Part shown: positions 16,671 to 25,908 of the stretch, one piece after another
Layout of the letters: the number at the start of each line of letters is the position of its first letter
How positions within the stretch are numbered: position 1 is the stretch's first letter
Assembly (NCBI RefSeq): GCF_000429265.1
Contig: NZ_AUBN01000014.1
Span: forward strand, 1 to 64,000
Source: Actinomyces gerencseriae DSM 6844
GTDB lineage: Bacteria; Actinomycetota; Actinomycetes; Actinomycetales; Actinomycetaceae
DNA length: 64,000 bases
Direction of reading: 5' to 3'
The notes under the pieces: model-generated
Told to the model about the DNA's origin: nothing
The model's input: only the letters and a program-made list of their open reading frames with translations
Database searches by the model: none
Translations under genes and position numbers: made by a program

Positions 16671-17701
16671 GAGGCATCCTTCGCGCGGCCGTACTCCAGC
16701 ACGCGCCCCCCGAAGGCGCCCACGACCATGCCCAGACCGCCTCGGCACGACACCTCGTGCACGGCGCGAGCGGCGTCGTCGCCCCGCCCGCGGGCGACCA
16801 CCGCGCGCGCACCATCGCGCCCCGCCCGAGCCAGCCCCTTGAGGGCGTAGCCCAGGCGCCGGGGCAGGCGCGCCCCGGTAGCGGTGTCGATCCGCACACG
16901 CGCCCATGAGGAGCCCGAGCGGAAGGATCGGCGCAGCACCCAGGCGCGGGTGGCGCGCGTCGGCGGCACCCGCTTATCGACGACGGCGCCGGCCGCGAAG
17001 CGAATGGTCGCACCTGCCAGGGTCAGGCTGCGGGTGAACAGGGAGTCCTCGCCCCCGCTCAGCCCGTATCGAGGATCGAATCGCAGCGCCAGATCGCGCA
17101 CGACGGCCAGATCCAGCAGCAGATTGCCGGTATCCGCGCTGGGCACACGGGCGCCGTCGGCGGCGCGCCAGGAGTCGAAGGCGCCACTGGCCACGACCCA
17201 CGCATCCGGAGCCTCCTCGTAGACCGGCGGGGTGGGACCGGTCACCGCCGCGCATCCGTACTCGCGCCAGGCGGCCAGCAGCGCGCGCAACCAGCCCTCG
17301 CGCGGCAGCTCGTCGTCGTCGAGGAAGACCAGCAGGTCCCGATCGTCGCACTCGGTCAGTGCGCGGTTGCGGCCCGCGACGATGCCCGGCACCGGCTCAT
17401 GGACGTGACTGAGCCGGGGCGCCCCGCCGGCCGGGGACCCGGCGGCCCCGGCCACGACAGCGGCGGCGCCCGCCAGCGGATCGTTGTCGACGACGAGGAC
17501 GCGCGCCTCGGCCTCCCGACCGATCTGCTCGACCTGATCCAGCAGCAGCGGCAGAAGCTCGGCGAGATAGTCGTTCCGCCGATATGTGAGAATCGCCACG
17601 GTCAAACTCGGGCGGGTCGGCACGTCCCGCCGGGAGCGCCCGTCGGGCGCACGACGGCGCGAGGCGCGTGCACCCCTGACCTCCTCGTCTCGAGCGTTCA
17701 C
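16667..17701 (-). CDS. Family 2 glycosyltransferase, paralogue of the downstream gene
   Basis: A 344-residue GT2 protein: LTVAILTYRRNDYLAELLPL, VLVVDNDPLAGAA, RNRALTECDDRDLLVFLDDD (DxD-type site), then SADTGNLLLDLAVVRDL, GGEDSLFTRSLTLAGATI and a basic C-terminal region. The alignment with the following gene is collinear, including the unusual GNLLLD/NNLLLD and GGED motifs, so the pair arose by duplication. It starts with GTG after CAGGGGTGCACGC, with a weak ribosome site. The divergent neighbour at 17801 shares the 99-bp upstream region. It likely acts at the cytoplasmic face on a polyprenyl-linked acceptor. Confidence 0.85.
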   Translation of the reverse strand: MNARDEEVRGARASRRRAPDGRSRRDVPTRPSLTVAILTYRRNDYLAELLPLLLDQVEQIGREAEARVLVVDNDPLAGAAAVVAGAAGSPAGGAPRLSHVHEPVPGIVAGRNRALTECDDRDLLVFLDDDELPREGWLRALLAAWREYGCAAVTGPTPPVYEEAPDAWVVASGAFDSWRAADGARVPSADTGNLLLDLAVVRDLALRFDPRYGLSGGEDSLFTRSLTLAGATIRFAAGAVVDKRVPPTRATRAWVLRRSFRSGSSWARVRIDTATGARLPRRLGYALKGLARAGRDGARAVVARGRGDDAARAVHEVSCRGGLGMVVGAFGGRVLEYGRAKDAS

Positions 17702-17800
17702 CGCGCTCCCCTCTCCGCTGCGTGGTCGGCCTCGACGGTACTATTCCAGGGCGCCGCGGTCCCGGCCACCTCACGGACCGCACTTCAGGAAGAGGCCACC

Positions 17801-18817
17801 ATGGGCACCGATCACACGAGCACCGCATCGACGACGGAGGAGACGTCGGAGGAGACGACCTCCCATCTGCTCGCCCGCACCGCCGTCGTCGTCGTCAGCT
17901 ACGCCGCGCCCGAACTCCTGGAGAGCAATCTGACTCAGGTCTGCCGGGATGTCCCCGAGGCCCGGTTCGTCGTCGTCGACAGCTTCTCGACCCCCGAGGC
18001 GCGCGAGGCGACACTCGCGCTGGCGCGCGAGCACGACTGGACCGTCGAGACGCCCGACACCAACACCGGCTTCGGCGGCGGTGTGAACCTCGGCGCGGCT
18101 CGCGCCCGCGACGAGGGCGCCGAGATCCTCCTTCTGCTCAATCCCGATGCGACGATCTCCCGGGAGAACCTCATCCGGCTCGTCAGCCGGGTGCGGGCCG
18201 AGCCGCTGACGCTGGTGGCTCCCGTACTGACCAACTCCGAGGGACGGGTCGTGGCGGATCGAACGGTGGTGTGCCTGGCGGACGGATCCATGCGCTCACC
18301 GCGCTCGACCAAGCCCATTCCCCCGGGCGGAACCCGCCCGTGGCTCAGCGGAGCCTGTCTGGCGCTGTCCACGCGTCTGTTCGAGGTCACCGGAGGCTTC
18401 GACGAGCGCTACTTCCTGTACTGGGAGGACGTCGATTTCTGCGCACGAGTGTTCGACGTCGGCGGCGCCCTCATGCTCGCCCGAGGCGCGGCGGCCGTCC
18501 ACGACGAGGGCGGCACCCAGGCGGACCAGACCGCCTCCGACGGGAGACGCGCGAAGTCCGACACCTACTACTACTACAACGCGCGCAATCGTCTGCTCTA
18601 CGCGGCCCTTCGGCTGGACCGTGCCGAGCAGCGCCGTTGGGCCGCCACCTCGGCGGCGGCCGCGCGGGAGATCGTCCTACGGGGAGGGCGGCGCCAGCTG
18701 CTCAGCTCACGCTCCTCGCTGCGGGCCGCCTGGGCGGGCACTCGCGACGGACTGCGGCTCCTGCGCCGGATTCAGCGCGGCGAGCCGCCGGCCGAGGGCG
18801 TACCGCTCACCCGCTGA
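17801..18817 (+). CDS. Family 2 glycosyltransferase (rhamnosyltransferase-like)
   Basis: A 338-residue GT2 protein. After a Thr/Glu-rich N-terminus come VVVVSYAAPELLESNL, FVVVDSFSTPEARE, TNTGFGGGVNLGAARARDEG, ILLLLNPDATISRENL (DxD equivalent NPDA), WLSGACLALSTRLFEVTGGF and the strongly conserved DERYFLYWEDVDFCARV. The FGGGVNLG, NPDA and W/YWED set is typical of rhamnosyl- and related transferases of the WbbL/RfbF type. The ATG has CAGGAAGAGG upstream. Convergent with the secreted beta-propeller gene, with a strong hairpin between them. Confidence 0.88.
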   Translation: MGTDHTSTASTTEETSEETTSHLLARTAVVVVSYAAPELLESNLTQVCRDVPEARFVVVDSFSTPEAREATLALAREHDWTVETPDTNTGFGGGVNLGAARARDEGAEILLLLNPDATISRENLIRLVSRVRAEPLTLVAPVLTNSEGRVVADRTVVCLADGSMRSPRSTKPIPPGGTRPWLSGACLALSTRLFEVTGGFDERYFLYWEDVDFCARVFDVGGALMLARGAAAVHDEGGTQADQTASDGRRAKSDTYYYYNARNRLLYAALRLDRAEQRRWAATSAAAAREIVLRGGRRQLLSSRSSLRAAWAGTRDGLRLLRRIQRGEPPAEGVPLTR

Positions 18818-18895
18818 GAACCGCCGTACAGCCACCGGCGCGGGGTGGTGCAGCGCGGCGCGGGCACGGCTCACCACGAGACGACTACGAGGCCC

Positions 18896-18978
18896 TGCAT
18901 CCGCCCGCGCGCGAGAAGTCTGCGAGTCCTTCCCGACGACCGGCGTGGACTCCGCCCGCATCCGCCCGCGCGAGAAAA
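18896..18978. repeat. Short direct repeat GCATCCGCCCGCGCG, 61-bp spacing
   Basis: GCATCCGCCCGCGCG(CG)AGAA occurs at 18896 and 18957, in the noncoding gap of about 290 bp between convergent genes. Confidence 0.7.
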
Positions 18979-19026
18979 CTGCGCACCCAATCCACGGCCC
19001 GAGTCCGGACGCCTTCCGGACAGCAT

Positions 19027-19068
19027 CGGTGCGCGCCGAGGGCCCTTGAGGGTCCTCGGCGCGCACCG
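19027..19068. terminator. Bidirectional terminator-like hairpin
   Basis: The arms CGGTGCGCGCCGAGG (19027-19041) and CCTCGGCGCGCACCG (19054-19068) are perfectly complementary over 15 bp. The 12-base loop contains CCCTTGAGGG. It sits between two convergent genes. There is no U-run, as is common in high-GC actinobacteria. Confidence 0.75.
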
Positions 19069-19106
19069 GCGTTACTCATCGTCCCAGCGCGGGACGGAGC
19101 GCGGAA

Positions 19107-21635
19107 TCAGCGCAGGCGCGTGACCTTCACCGAGTCGACCGCGAGGTTGATCGTCTCGGGGCCGGCAGACCCCGACACGTAGGTTCCGAAGCCGATCGAA
19201 CCCGGCGCGGCCAGGGCGGCGTCGTCATCGGTCTTGTCCACCTGCCACTGATCGGGCTCGGAGTCGCCGATCCAGGCGCGGGCGCGCACGGCGGTGGACT
19301 CGGCGCCGTCGAGAGCGAAACGCAGGTGGAGAGGCTGCCCCACCGTGTACGTTCCCACGTTGGCGGTGCCGATCACCGTATCGGTGTCGCCGACCTTCTT
19401 CCCGACCGTCATCGTCACAGCGCCGTCGGCCCCGATGCGGAACTCCGCGTGGTAGCGGCCGGCCTCCGTCTGGCGACCGATGTAGGTGATGTACGTGCCG
19501 TTACCGCTCGCCAGAGCGTCCAGGGACATGTCGACCTGCGACTCCGTGGAGGTGGAGTCGATCACCTGGGAGTGGACCGAGGAGGAGGAGCGCGCCCCCT
19601 TCATGGCGATCATGCCCTTGGAGTCGGCGGTGGAGTAGCCGCTCCGGCCCCAGTCGATCGTCCAGTCGCCGCCCTTGGCCGCGGAGCCCCAACCGCCCTG
19701 GGTGGTCCGGTCGAAGGAGTCCTCGAAGAAGGCCTGGCCGACGCCGACATCGCCGCCCGGATCCGGCTGGTCGGGCTGATCCGGCTCGTCATCCCCCGGC
19801 TGTCCGGCCGCCGTGACGTCCACCCAGTCGGAGTAGGCGGAGGCGCCCCACGGGTCCTCCACGACGACGCGGTAGCGGTGAGAGCTGCCGGGCTTGACGG
19901 TGTCGCTGGCGCTGAGCTGGGGCAGGTCCCAGAAGCTGGCCGAGACCGTCTGAGTCGACACCGGCTTGGAGTCGGCGGTGTCGCGGTAGACCTTGTAGGT
20001 CAGCTCCTGATCGTCACGATCCCAGTTGGCCGGGAAGGAGAGGTTGACGACACCGGAGTCGGTCGAGTCCGCCGTCACCTTGTAGGCGCTGCCCTTGTTC
20101 TCCGGCCCCATCTTGTTGGGAGCCAGGTCGCGGCGGGCGAAGCGCACCAGGCCCTGCTGGCCGGTGCCGTTGACGGCGGTGAACTCGCCGCCGTAGACGA
20201 TGTAGTCCTTGTTGCCCTCGACCGTCCAGGTCGCCTGGCTCAGACCGGTGAAGGAGCCCGTCGTGAACGTGGGGTAGAAGTTGAGGTTGGTGGGCGCCGG
20301 CTGGCCGCGGTGATCGGCGTACCAGCGCGCCGTGTTCGGCAGGACCTTACCGGTGGCGCGATTCGTGAAAGCCACGGCGTGGTGGTACTCCCTGGCGTTG
20401 GGCAGCCCGCCGATGTTCGAGCAGTCGTGGGTGTGGCTGGAGGCGTAGACGACGTCGCCCATGGGCTGGACGTCGTAGGTGTCCCCGTGGCAGTCCGCCA
20501 GGTACGCCAGCTCACCGGTGGTCCAGTCGGCGCGGAACAGGCCCTCGATGTTGGCCTGACTGCTGTTCATGGAGTAACCCGTGCCGTAGAGCCCCTGGTC
20601 GTCGGCCTTCAGGCTCATGATGGCCCCGGAGTCGCCGGCGTTGCTCACGACCGAGTTGAGACTGTTCATGCGCACACTGCCGTCGTTCTCCAGGATCGCC
20701 ATTCCGTAGCCGGGATCCATCGAGGAATTGACGGAGGTGAAGCTGCCCCCGATGGCCAGGCCGTTGCCGTCCGGAGCGACTGCGATCGTCATCACCACGC
20801 GGTTATCGACCTGAGGGGCGAAGTCCGTCAGCTTGCGCGAGCCCAGGTCGAAGGCGGCGACTCGCTGCCGGGTCTGGGAGTTGACATCGGTGAAGGCGCC
20901 CCCGATGTAGAGGGTCGAGCCGTCCTTCGAGAGCTCCACGGCCTTGACCGTGGCGTTGGCCGCCAGGCCCAGGTGCCGACGGGAGCCGTCGGCGGCCGAG
21001 ACCGCGCCGACGCGATAGGTGCCGACGTCGTTGATCTTGGTGAAGCTGCCCCCGAGGTAGAGCGTGGAGCCGTCGGGGGAGGCCTTGATGGAGCGCACCT
21101 CGCCGTTGGTCGTCGGCGCCCAGCCCAGCAGCTCGCCGGTGTTGATGTCGTAGGCCATGAGGTTGGAGCGGGACTGCTCGTTCTCACCGACGGCCGAGCC
21201 CGCGGGGCGCGCCGAGTCGAACTTCCCGGCGACGTAGACGGTGTTGCCGACGACCTCCTGGTCCCACACCACGCCGTTCCCGATCTGGGCGGTGGGCAGG
21301 GCGTCGGCGGAGACGGTCTGGTCCGCCTTCTGGGCGGCGTCCTTCTGATCGGCGGGAGGCTGCTCGCCGTCGGCGGCCCGCTCCCGGTCGGCGCCGTCCT
21401 GACCGGCGGCGCCCTTATCGCCGTTGTCGGCGCCGTTCTGGTCGGCGCCCTTCTGATCGCCCGCCTTCTGGGCGGCGTCCTTCCGATCGGCCTGATCGGC
21501 GGGCACCTGCTGATCAGCGGGCGTCTGACTCATCGATTCGTCGGCACGGGCGCTCGTCACCGGCAGCAGACCGGTGACGAGCAGGAGAATACTCAATGTG
21601 AACGCTGGTAGCGAAATTCGCAAGTGGCGAGGCAC
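19107..21635 (-). CDS. Secreted beta-propeller protein with fn3-like and C-terminal LamG-like domains
   Basis: About 842 residues from GTG 21635 (GGAG eight bases upstream; a GTG at 21671 is an alternative start). A signal peptide (SLPAFTLSILLLVTGLLPVT, cleavage near SARA-DES) is followed by a repetitive Asp/Gln/Lys/Ala-rich linker (PADQ, AAQKA, GADQNGAD). A region of about 300 residues follows with GNTVYVAGKFD, GSTLYLGGSFTKIND, GSTLYIGGAFTDVNS and GLAIGGSFTSVNS blades of the DUF5122 propeller type. Then comes an fn3-like segment (YKVYRDTADSKPVS) and a C-terminal jelly-roll-like domain starting AFFEDSFDRTTQGGWG. No LPXTG or anchoring helix is seen at the C-terminus. Location suggests a role in surface polysaccharide assembly or adhesion; function is not established. 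Confidence 0.75.
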   Translation of the reverse strand: MPRHLRISLPAFTLSILLLVTGLLPVTSARADESMSQTPADQQVPADQADRKDAAQKAGDQKGADQNGADNGDKGAAGQDGADRERAADGEQPPADQKDAAQKADQTVSADALPTAQIGNGVVWDQEVVGNTVYVAGKFDSARPAGSAVGENEQSRSNLMAYDINTGELLGWAPTTNGEVRSIKASPDGSTLYLGGSFTKINDVGTYRVGAVSAADGSRRHLGLAANATVKAVELSKDGSTLYIGGAFTDVNSQTRQRVAAFDLGSRKLTDFAPQVDNRVVMTIAVAPDGNGLAIGGSFTSVNSSMDPGYGMAILENDGSVRMNSLNSVVSNAGDSGAIMSLKADDQGLYGTGYSMNSSQANIEGLFRADWTTGELAYLADCHGDTYDVQPMGDVVYASSHTHDCSNIGGLPNAREYHHAVAFTNRATGKVLPNTARWYADHRGQPAPTNLNFYPTFTTGSFTGLSQATWTVEGNKDYIVYGGEFTAVNGTGQQGLVRFARRDLAPNKMGPENKGSAYKVTADSTDSGVVNLSFPANWDRDDQELTYKVYRDTADSKPVSTQTVSASFWDLPQLSASDTVKPGSSHRYRVVVEDPWGASAYSDWVDVTAAGQPGDDEPDQPDQPDPGGDVGVGQAFFEDSFDRTTQGGWGSAAKGGDWTIDWGRSGYSTADSKGMIAMKGARSSSSVHSQVIDSTSTESQVDMSLDALASGNGTYITYIGRQTEAGRYHAEFRIGADGAVTMTVGKKVGDTDTVIGTANVGTYTVGQPLHLRFALDGAESTAVRARAWIGDSEPDQWQVDKTDDDAALAAPGSIGFGTYVSGSAGPETINLAVDSVKVTRLR

Positions 21636-21858
21636 GAGGCGGCTCCGTCCAAAGATTGGTTCGGCGCCCACTGGGGTGCGGCGGGCGCCTTGGCTGTGCT
21701 GGGAAGCGCCGCCCTCCGCCAGGCAGGGGGAGCGACGCGGGATTAATGGGAAACGTTACCCCATTGAGACGCGTATGGGGAACAGGTCGGGAGGGGCGAC
21801 TCGCGAGCCTCCCGCACGGGGCATCGGCAGGGCGTCCACGGGCGCCACTGACGCGCTC

Positions 21859-21939
21859 GCGCCGTCACGACGTCGGAGCCCGCCCGCGCAATCGGTTCAG
21901 GCACCCGCGCAGGACACGCGCCGTCACGACGTCGGAGCC
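21859..21939. repeat. Direct repeat of the lipoprotein gene's 3' end, 59-bp spacing
   Basis: GCGCCGTCACGACGTCGGAG occurs at 21859 and 21918. The right copy includes the stop codon (TCA on this strand at 21924) and last codons of the minus-strand lipoprotein gene, so the left copy is a duplicated gene end. Confidence 0.7.
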
Positions 21940-22592
21940 TCCCCCTGGAAGACGGCCGCGCGCGACTCCGCGCCCGAATCGACGACCACGCTGACGGATC
22001 CGCGCTCCTCAACGGGGACGACGAACCCGTACTCGACGACGATGCCCTGCCCGGGCGCCAGCGAGGCGGGAACCACGTCGGACGCCCCCTCGACCGCGTC
22101 CGCGGGCACGGCATCCGCACCATATGTGACTGTAACCACAAGACCGCTCAGCGATATGTCCTGTCCTGTGGAGTTTCCCACAGTCACGGGAACGATGATG
22201 CCCGCGCCGCCGATCTCGCCGGGGGCGGCTGCGATATCGGCCGCCCTCAGAGCGCCGATCTGCACGTTCAGGCCGTTGTCGAGAGCCGCGGCCTGGTCGA
22301 GGCCCTGGGCCGGGAGCTCGCCGGGAGCCGAGTCGCCGGAGTCGTCGCCGTCGGCGGAGTCAGTCGCGGGCGCGGACTCCGTCGCCGTCGGCGAGGGCGG
22401 GGCCGTCGTCGCGACGGTCGGCACGGCGGCCGGATCGGGGGTGCCGGTCGAGGTCTCGGGCGCGTCGGACGGCTCCGCGGAGGCGCTGGCGTCGGCCGCC
22501 GGGGAGTCGGAGCGGGAGCAGCCGGTCAGCACGGCGCCCGCCATGGTGAGCGGAAGGAGGACGAGGGCGGTGATGCGCAAGGGTCTGTTCAT
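21924..22592 (-). CDS. Secreted lipoprotein with DUF4352-like beta-sandwich
   Basis: A 222-residue lipoprotein. The signal peptide MNRPLRITALVLLPLTMAG is followed by lipobox LTGC, with the lipidated Cys near residue 25. A long Ser/Ala/Asp/Thr-rich linker precedes a C-terminal domain with IIVPVTVGNSTGQDISLSGL and VEYGFVVPVEERGSVSVVVD. This resembles the immunoglobulin-like DUF4352/Telomeric-repeat-binding-factor-like lipoprotein domains. It is anchored on the outer face of the membrane. The start codons of this gene and of the divergent glycosyltransferase are about 100 bp apart. Function is unknown. Confidence 0.75.
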   Translation of the reverse strand: MNRPLRITALVLLPLTMAGAVLTGCSRSDSPAADASASAEPSDAPETSTGTPDPAAVPTVATTAPPSPTATESAPATDSADGDDSGDSAPGELPAQGLDQAAALDNGLNVQIGALRAADIAAAPGEIGGAGIIVPVTVGNSTGQDISLSGLVVTVTYGADAVPADAVEGASDVVPASLAPGQGIVVEYGFVVPVEERGSVSVVVDSGAESRAAVFQGEAPTS

Positions 22593-22691
22593 TGGCGCAG
22601 GATAGGCGCATTCTCCCATCACGCGCATCGTCGCCACCCGGCGCGATAGCCTGGCCGTGTCATCCCGCTCCCGCCCCCATGGAAGGCCACC

Positions 22692-23858
22692 GTGACCGTC
22701 TCCTCCCCCCAGAGCCTGAGAATCGCGATGATCGGGACGCGTGGTGTGCCCGCGCGCTACGGCGGCTTCGAGACCGCGATCGAGGAAGTCGGCCGCCGCC
22801 TGGCCGACCGGGGCCACCGCGTCCTGGTCTACTCCCGCAACCCCGACTCCTCGGCGCCTCTGCCGCGCACCTACAGGGGCATGCGCGTGATCGAGCTGCC
22901 CGCCATGCGACGCCGCAGCCTGGAGACCCTCTCCCACACCGGAGCCTCGATCACGCACCTGCTGCCGCGGGTCCACCCGGACGTCGCCTTCGTCTTCAAC
23001 GCCGCCAACTCCCCCTTCCTGCCGGCGCTGCGCGCCGCGCGGATCCCCGTGGCCACGCACGTGGACGGCCTGGAGTGGAAGCGCGGCAAGTGGGGACCGA
23101 CCGGCCGGCGCTACTACCGTGCGGCGGAGACCCTCGCGGTCCGCTACTCCGACGCCCTGATCGCCGACGCCCGGGGCATCGCCGACTACTACGCCCGGGA
23201 GTTCTCCGCCCCCACCGAGCTCATCGCCTACGGCGCCCCGCAGGTGCCCACGCGCACCGACCGGCTGCCCGAGCTGAACCTGGAGGCGGGCGAGTACCAC
23301 CTGGTGGTGGCGCGCTTCGAGGTCGAGAACCACGTCGATGTCGTCGTCGATGGCTACACCCGCTCGTCGGCCCGCCGGCCGCTCGTCGTCGTCGGCTCGG
23401 CCCCCTACTCCGACGACTACACCCGCCGGGTGGAGGGACTGGCCGACTCCCGCACGCGGCTCCTGGGCGGCGTGTGGGACCAGGAGCTGCTCGACCAGCT
23501 CTACACCGGGGCGCTCGTCTACCACCACGGTCACTCCGTGGGCGGCACCAACCCGTCCCTGCTGCGAGCCATCGGCGCGGGGACCGCCGTGAACGCCTTC
23601 GACGTGTCCTTCAACCGCGAGGTCCTGGGCGAGGCCGGGCGGTACTGGTCGGATGCCGACGACGTCACCGCCCTGATCGCCTCCGCGGAGGCCGATCCCG
23701 CCGCCCAGCTGGAGCGCGGCGCCCTGTCCCTGGAGCGCGCCCGCCTCTACGACTGGGACGAGGTCGCGGACCGCTACGAGGCGCTGGCCCGGCGCCTGGC
23801 CGCCGCCGGCCCCTCCTCGCACCGCCCCAGCGGCAGGCGCGCGGGGGTGGACGGATGA
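22692..23858 (+). CDS. GT4-type glycosyltransferase with DUF1972 N-terminus
   Basis: A 388-residue GT-B fold protein. The N-terminal IAMIGTRGVPARYGGFETAI is the signature of DUF1972-containing rhamnosyltransferases (RgpA/WchF-like). HVDGLEWKRGKWG, YYAREF and the C-terminal HSVGGTNPSLLRAIGAGT with a donor-site Glu equivalent (FNREVLGEAGRYW) follow. The GTG start has GGAAGG upstream. Members transfer rhamnose or a related sugar early in cell-wall polysaccharide synthesis. The stop overlaps the next gene (ATGA), so the two glycosyltransferases are coupled. Confidence 0.87.
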   Translation: MTVSSPQSLRIAMIGTRGVPARYGGFETAIEEVGRRLADRGHRVLVYSRNPDSSAPLPRTYRGMRVIELPAMRRRSLETLSHTGASITHLLPRVHPDVAFVFNAANSPFLPALRAARIPVATHVDGLEWKRGKWGPTGRRYYRAAETLAVRYSDALIADARGIADYYAREFSAPTELIAYGAPQVPTRTDRLPELNLEAGEYHLVVARFEVENHVDVVVDGYTRSSARRPLVVVGSAPYSDDYTRRVEGLADSRTRLLGGVWDQELLDQLYTGALVYHHGHSVGGTNPSLLRAIGAGTAVNAFDVSFNREVLGEAGRYWSDADDVTALIASAEADPAAQLERGALSLERARLYDWDEVADRYEALARRLAAAGPSSHRPSGRRAGVDG

Positions 23859-25012
23859 GCACCGTCCTGGTCGCCCACCCCTCGCCCGACCTCTACGGCT
23901 CCGATCGCCAGCTGCTGGAGACGATCCGGGCCCTGACCGACGCGGGTCACCGCGTCAACGCCGCGCTGCCCGACGACGGGCCGCTCCTGGCGGAGCTGGA
24001 GGCGCTCGGGGCACGGGCGGCGATCGTGCCCTTCACGGTGCTGCGCAAGTCCCTGCTGAGCCCTCGCGGGCTCCTCGGGCTGGCGGCCCGCTCCGGCGGG
24101 GAGATCTCCCGGTTGCGGGCCCTGATCAAGGCGAACGACGCCGATCTCGTCCTGGTCAACACCGTCACCCTGCCATGGTGGGCCCCGGCCGGTCGCGCCG
24201 CCGGCGTGCCGGTCCTGGCGCACGTCCACGAGGCGGAGGACACCCAGAACCTGCTGGTGCGCGCCGGGCTCAACGCCCCGTTGCTGGCGGCCTCCCGCGT
24301 GGTGGTCAACTCGCAGGCGGCCCACGACACCCTCGTACGGGCGCAACCGCTGCTGGCACGGCGCACGCAGGTGGTCCACAACGGCGTTCCCGCGCCGGAG
24401 GCCCCTCCGCGCCCGCTGCGCGAGCGCCTGCCGCAGGCGAGCTTCCGGATCGCCATGGTGGCCAGGCTCTCCCCGCGCAAGGGCGTCGATGTCGCCCTGG
24501 ATGCACTGGGGCACCTGCGCGCCGATGGGCTGAACGCCACCCTGCAGGTGTGCGGATCGGTGTTCCCCGGCTATGAGTGGTACGAGGAGGAGCTGCGCGA
24601 GCGCGCGGCGCAACCCGACCTGGCCGGTCACGTGGAACTACTCGGCTACGTGCATCCGACCTGGCCGGTGCTCTACGACGCCGATGCCGTCATCGTCCCC
24701 TCGCGGGTCGAGCCCTTCGGCAACACGGCGGTCGAGGCCATGCACGCCGAGCGACCCCTGGCGGCCTCCCGAGTGCAGGGACTGGCCGAGGTCGTCACGG
24801 ATGGCGTCACCGGGCTGCTGGTCGAGCCCGGATCGCCGCGAGCGCTCGCGGACGCGCTGCTCAGCCTGGCGGCCGACCCCGGGCGGGCCCGCGCGCTGGC
24901 TCGGACCGCCAGGCGGGAGGCCGCCGAGCGCTTCGGGGTCGAGCGCTACCGCAGGGCGATGGCCGAGGTCGTCGACGACCTGCTGGCGGGGAGCGCGAGC
25001 ACGCCGTCCTGA
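23855..25012 (+). CDS. GT4-family glycosyltransferase
   Basis: A 385-residue GT-B glycosyltransferase. It shows VLVAHPSPDLYGSDRQLLE at the N-terminus, an HVHEAEDTQN acceptor-domain motif, VVVNSQAAHDTL, and the donor-binding half with IAMVARLSPRKGVDVALDAL, VIVPSRVEPFGNTAVEAMH and GLAEVVTDGVTGLLVEPG. The E-x7-E equivalent (EPFGNTAVE) is intact. It overlaps the upstream glycosyltransferase by 4 bp. The gene ends 40 bp before a 22-bp repeat array and is convergent with the CDP-alcohol transferase gene. Sugar specificity is unknown. Confidence 0.88.
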   Translation: MSTVLVAHPSPDLYGSDRQLLETIRALTDAGHRVNAALPDDGPLLAELEALGARAAIVPFTVLRKSLLSPRGLLGLAARSGGEISRLRALIKANDADLVLVNTVTLPWWAPAGRAAGVPVLAHVHEAEDTQNLLVRAGLNAPLLAASRVVVNSQAAHDTLVRAQPLLARRTQVVHNGVPAPEAPPRPLRERLPQASFRIAMVARLSPRKGVDVALDALGHLRADGLNATLQVCGSVFPGYEWYEEELRERAAQPDLAGHVELLGYVHPTWPVLYDADAVIVPSRVEPFGNTAVEAMHAERPLAASRVQGLAEVVTDGVTGLLVEPGSPRALADALLSLAADPGRARALARTARREAAERFGVERYRRAMAEVVDDLLAGSASTPS

Positions 25013-25051
25013 GGCGCGGAGCGGGAGAGACGGGAGGGCCTCCCCCGCCGT

Positions 25052-25130
25052 CGGACCGATCTCGACGCGGAACCCGACCGATCTCGACGCGGAACCGAAC
25101 CGATCTCGACGCGGAACCGAACCGATCTCG
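25052..25130. repeat. 22-bp repeat array A (four ACCGATCTCG units)
   Basis: ACCGATCTCG begins at 25055, 25077, 25099 and 25121, exactly 22 bp apart. The remaining unit sequence is mostly ACGCGGAACC plus two variable bases. It lies between convergent genes. Confidence 0.88.
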
Positions 25131-25152
25131 CGGGGCGGGACGAGGCGGCCGC

Positions 25153-25908
25153 TCAGGCGCTGCGGCGCAGCTCGAGGTACCACCTGGGCAGGGCCAGGGC
25201 GACGTAGAGCGTGTAGCCGACCAGCATGAGGCCGTACACCCACACGAACACCACGGGTGCGGAGCGCAGCATGAGCACGAAGCACATGAGCCCGTAGTCG
25301 GTCGGCGCCGAGAGCACCGCCTTGGTGAGCCCGGGCCTGCCCTCGCCGCTCGCCAGCGGCGTGCCCCCGTGGTAGCGCAGCTGGTAGGTGAGGATGTAGC
25401 TGAAGAAGTGGATGTTCTGCACGGCCCCGAAGGCCAGCGGCACGAGCAGCACCGCCGGCCCCGCCAGATCATCCAGGCTGAAGCGGAACAGGCTGATGGC
25501 GATCGCCGCATGGATCGTGGACAGCTTGATGACATCGGCCACATGATCGAGCCACTCCCCGGCCCTGGAGCCGCCGTGCCGCAGGCGCGCGAGCTGGCCG
25601 TCGGCCGAGTCGAGCGCGTAGCCCACCATGAGCAGCAGGGATGTGAGCACCGCGGCCACCACCGACGGCGCCCAGACGGCGATGAGCACGACGGCCAGGT
25701 AGGTGCAGCAGGCCGACAGCAACGTCACCTGGTCGGGCGTCATGCCGACGCGATGGGCGACGGCGGCGAGCACACGGCCCGCCGGACGGTTGATGACGCG
25801 CGAGTAGAGCGGGGCACCCGCGTTGGACTTCTGGGCCGCCGACAGCGCGCGGATGGACTCCGAGACGCGGGGTCGGGCGACGGGCGCGGATGTGGTTGCG
25901 GACATCAT
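25153..25908 (-). CDS. CDP-alcohol phosphotransferase family membrane protein
   Basis: A 251-residue integral membrane enzyme with about six hydrophobic helices. The diagnostic motif DSADGQLARLRHGGSRAGEW continues LDHVADV and gives D-x2-D-G-x2-A-R-x8-G-x3-D-x3-D, the full catalytic CDP-alcohol site. Such enzymes move a phospho-alcohol from CDP-alcohol to an acceptor. Here, next to a Wzx-like flippase and a TagD-like cytidylyltransferase, it may decorate the polysaccharide or its lipid carrier rather than make a bulk phospholipid. Its ATG overlaps the flippase stop (ATGA). The acceptor is unknown. Confidence 0.85.
   Translation of the reverse strand: MMSATTSAPVARPRVSESIRALSAAQKSNAGAPLYSRVINRPAGRVLAAVAHRVGMTPDQVTLLSACCTYLAVVLIAVWAPSVVAAVLTSLLLMVGYALDSADGQLARLRHGGSRAGEWLDHVADVIKLSTIHAAIAISLFRFSLDDLAGPAVLLVPLAFGAVQNIHFFSYILTYQLRYHGGTPLASGEGRPGLTKAVLSAPTDYGLMCFVLMLRSAPVVFVWVYGLMLVGYTLYVALALPRWYLELRRSA

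Noticed and set aside
19107-21635. Sortase-anchored surface protein
   Set aside because: No LPXTG, hydrophobic helix or basic tail at the C-terminus.
22692-25012. One long fused glycosyltransferase on the frame of the second gene
   Set aside because: The first gene has its own frame, start and family motifs; the two overlap only by ATGA at 23855-23858.
25052-25130. 22-bp units and 20-bp mirror units as one repeat family
   Set aside because: The cores (ACCGATCTCG and GTCGTAC) and periods differ and no hybrid unit was seen.
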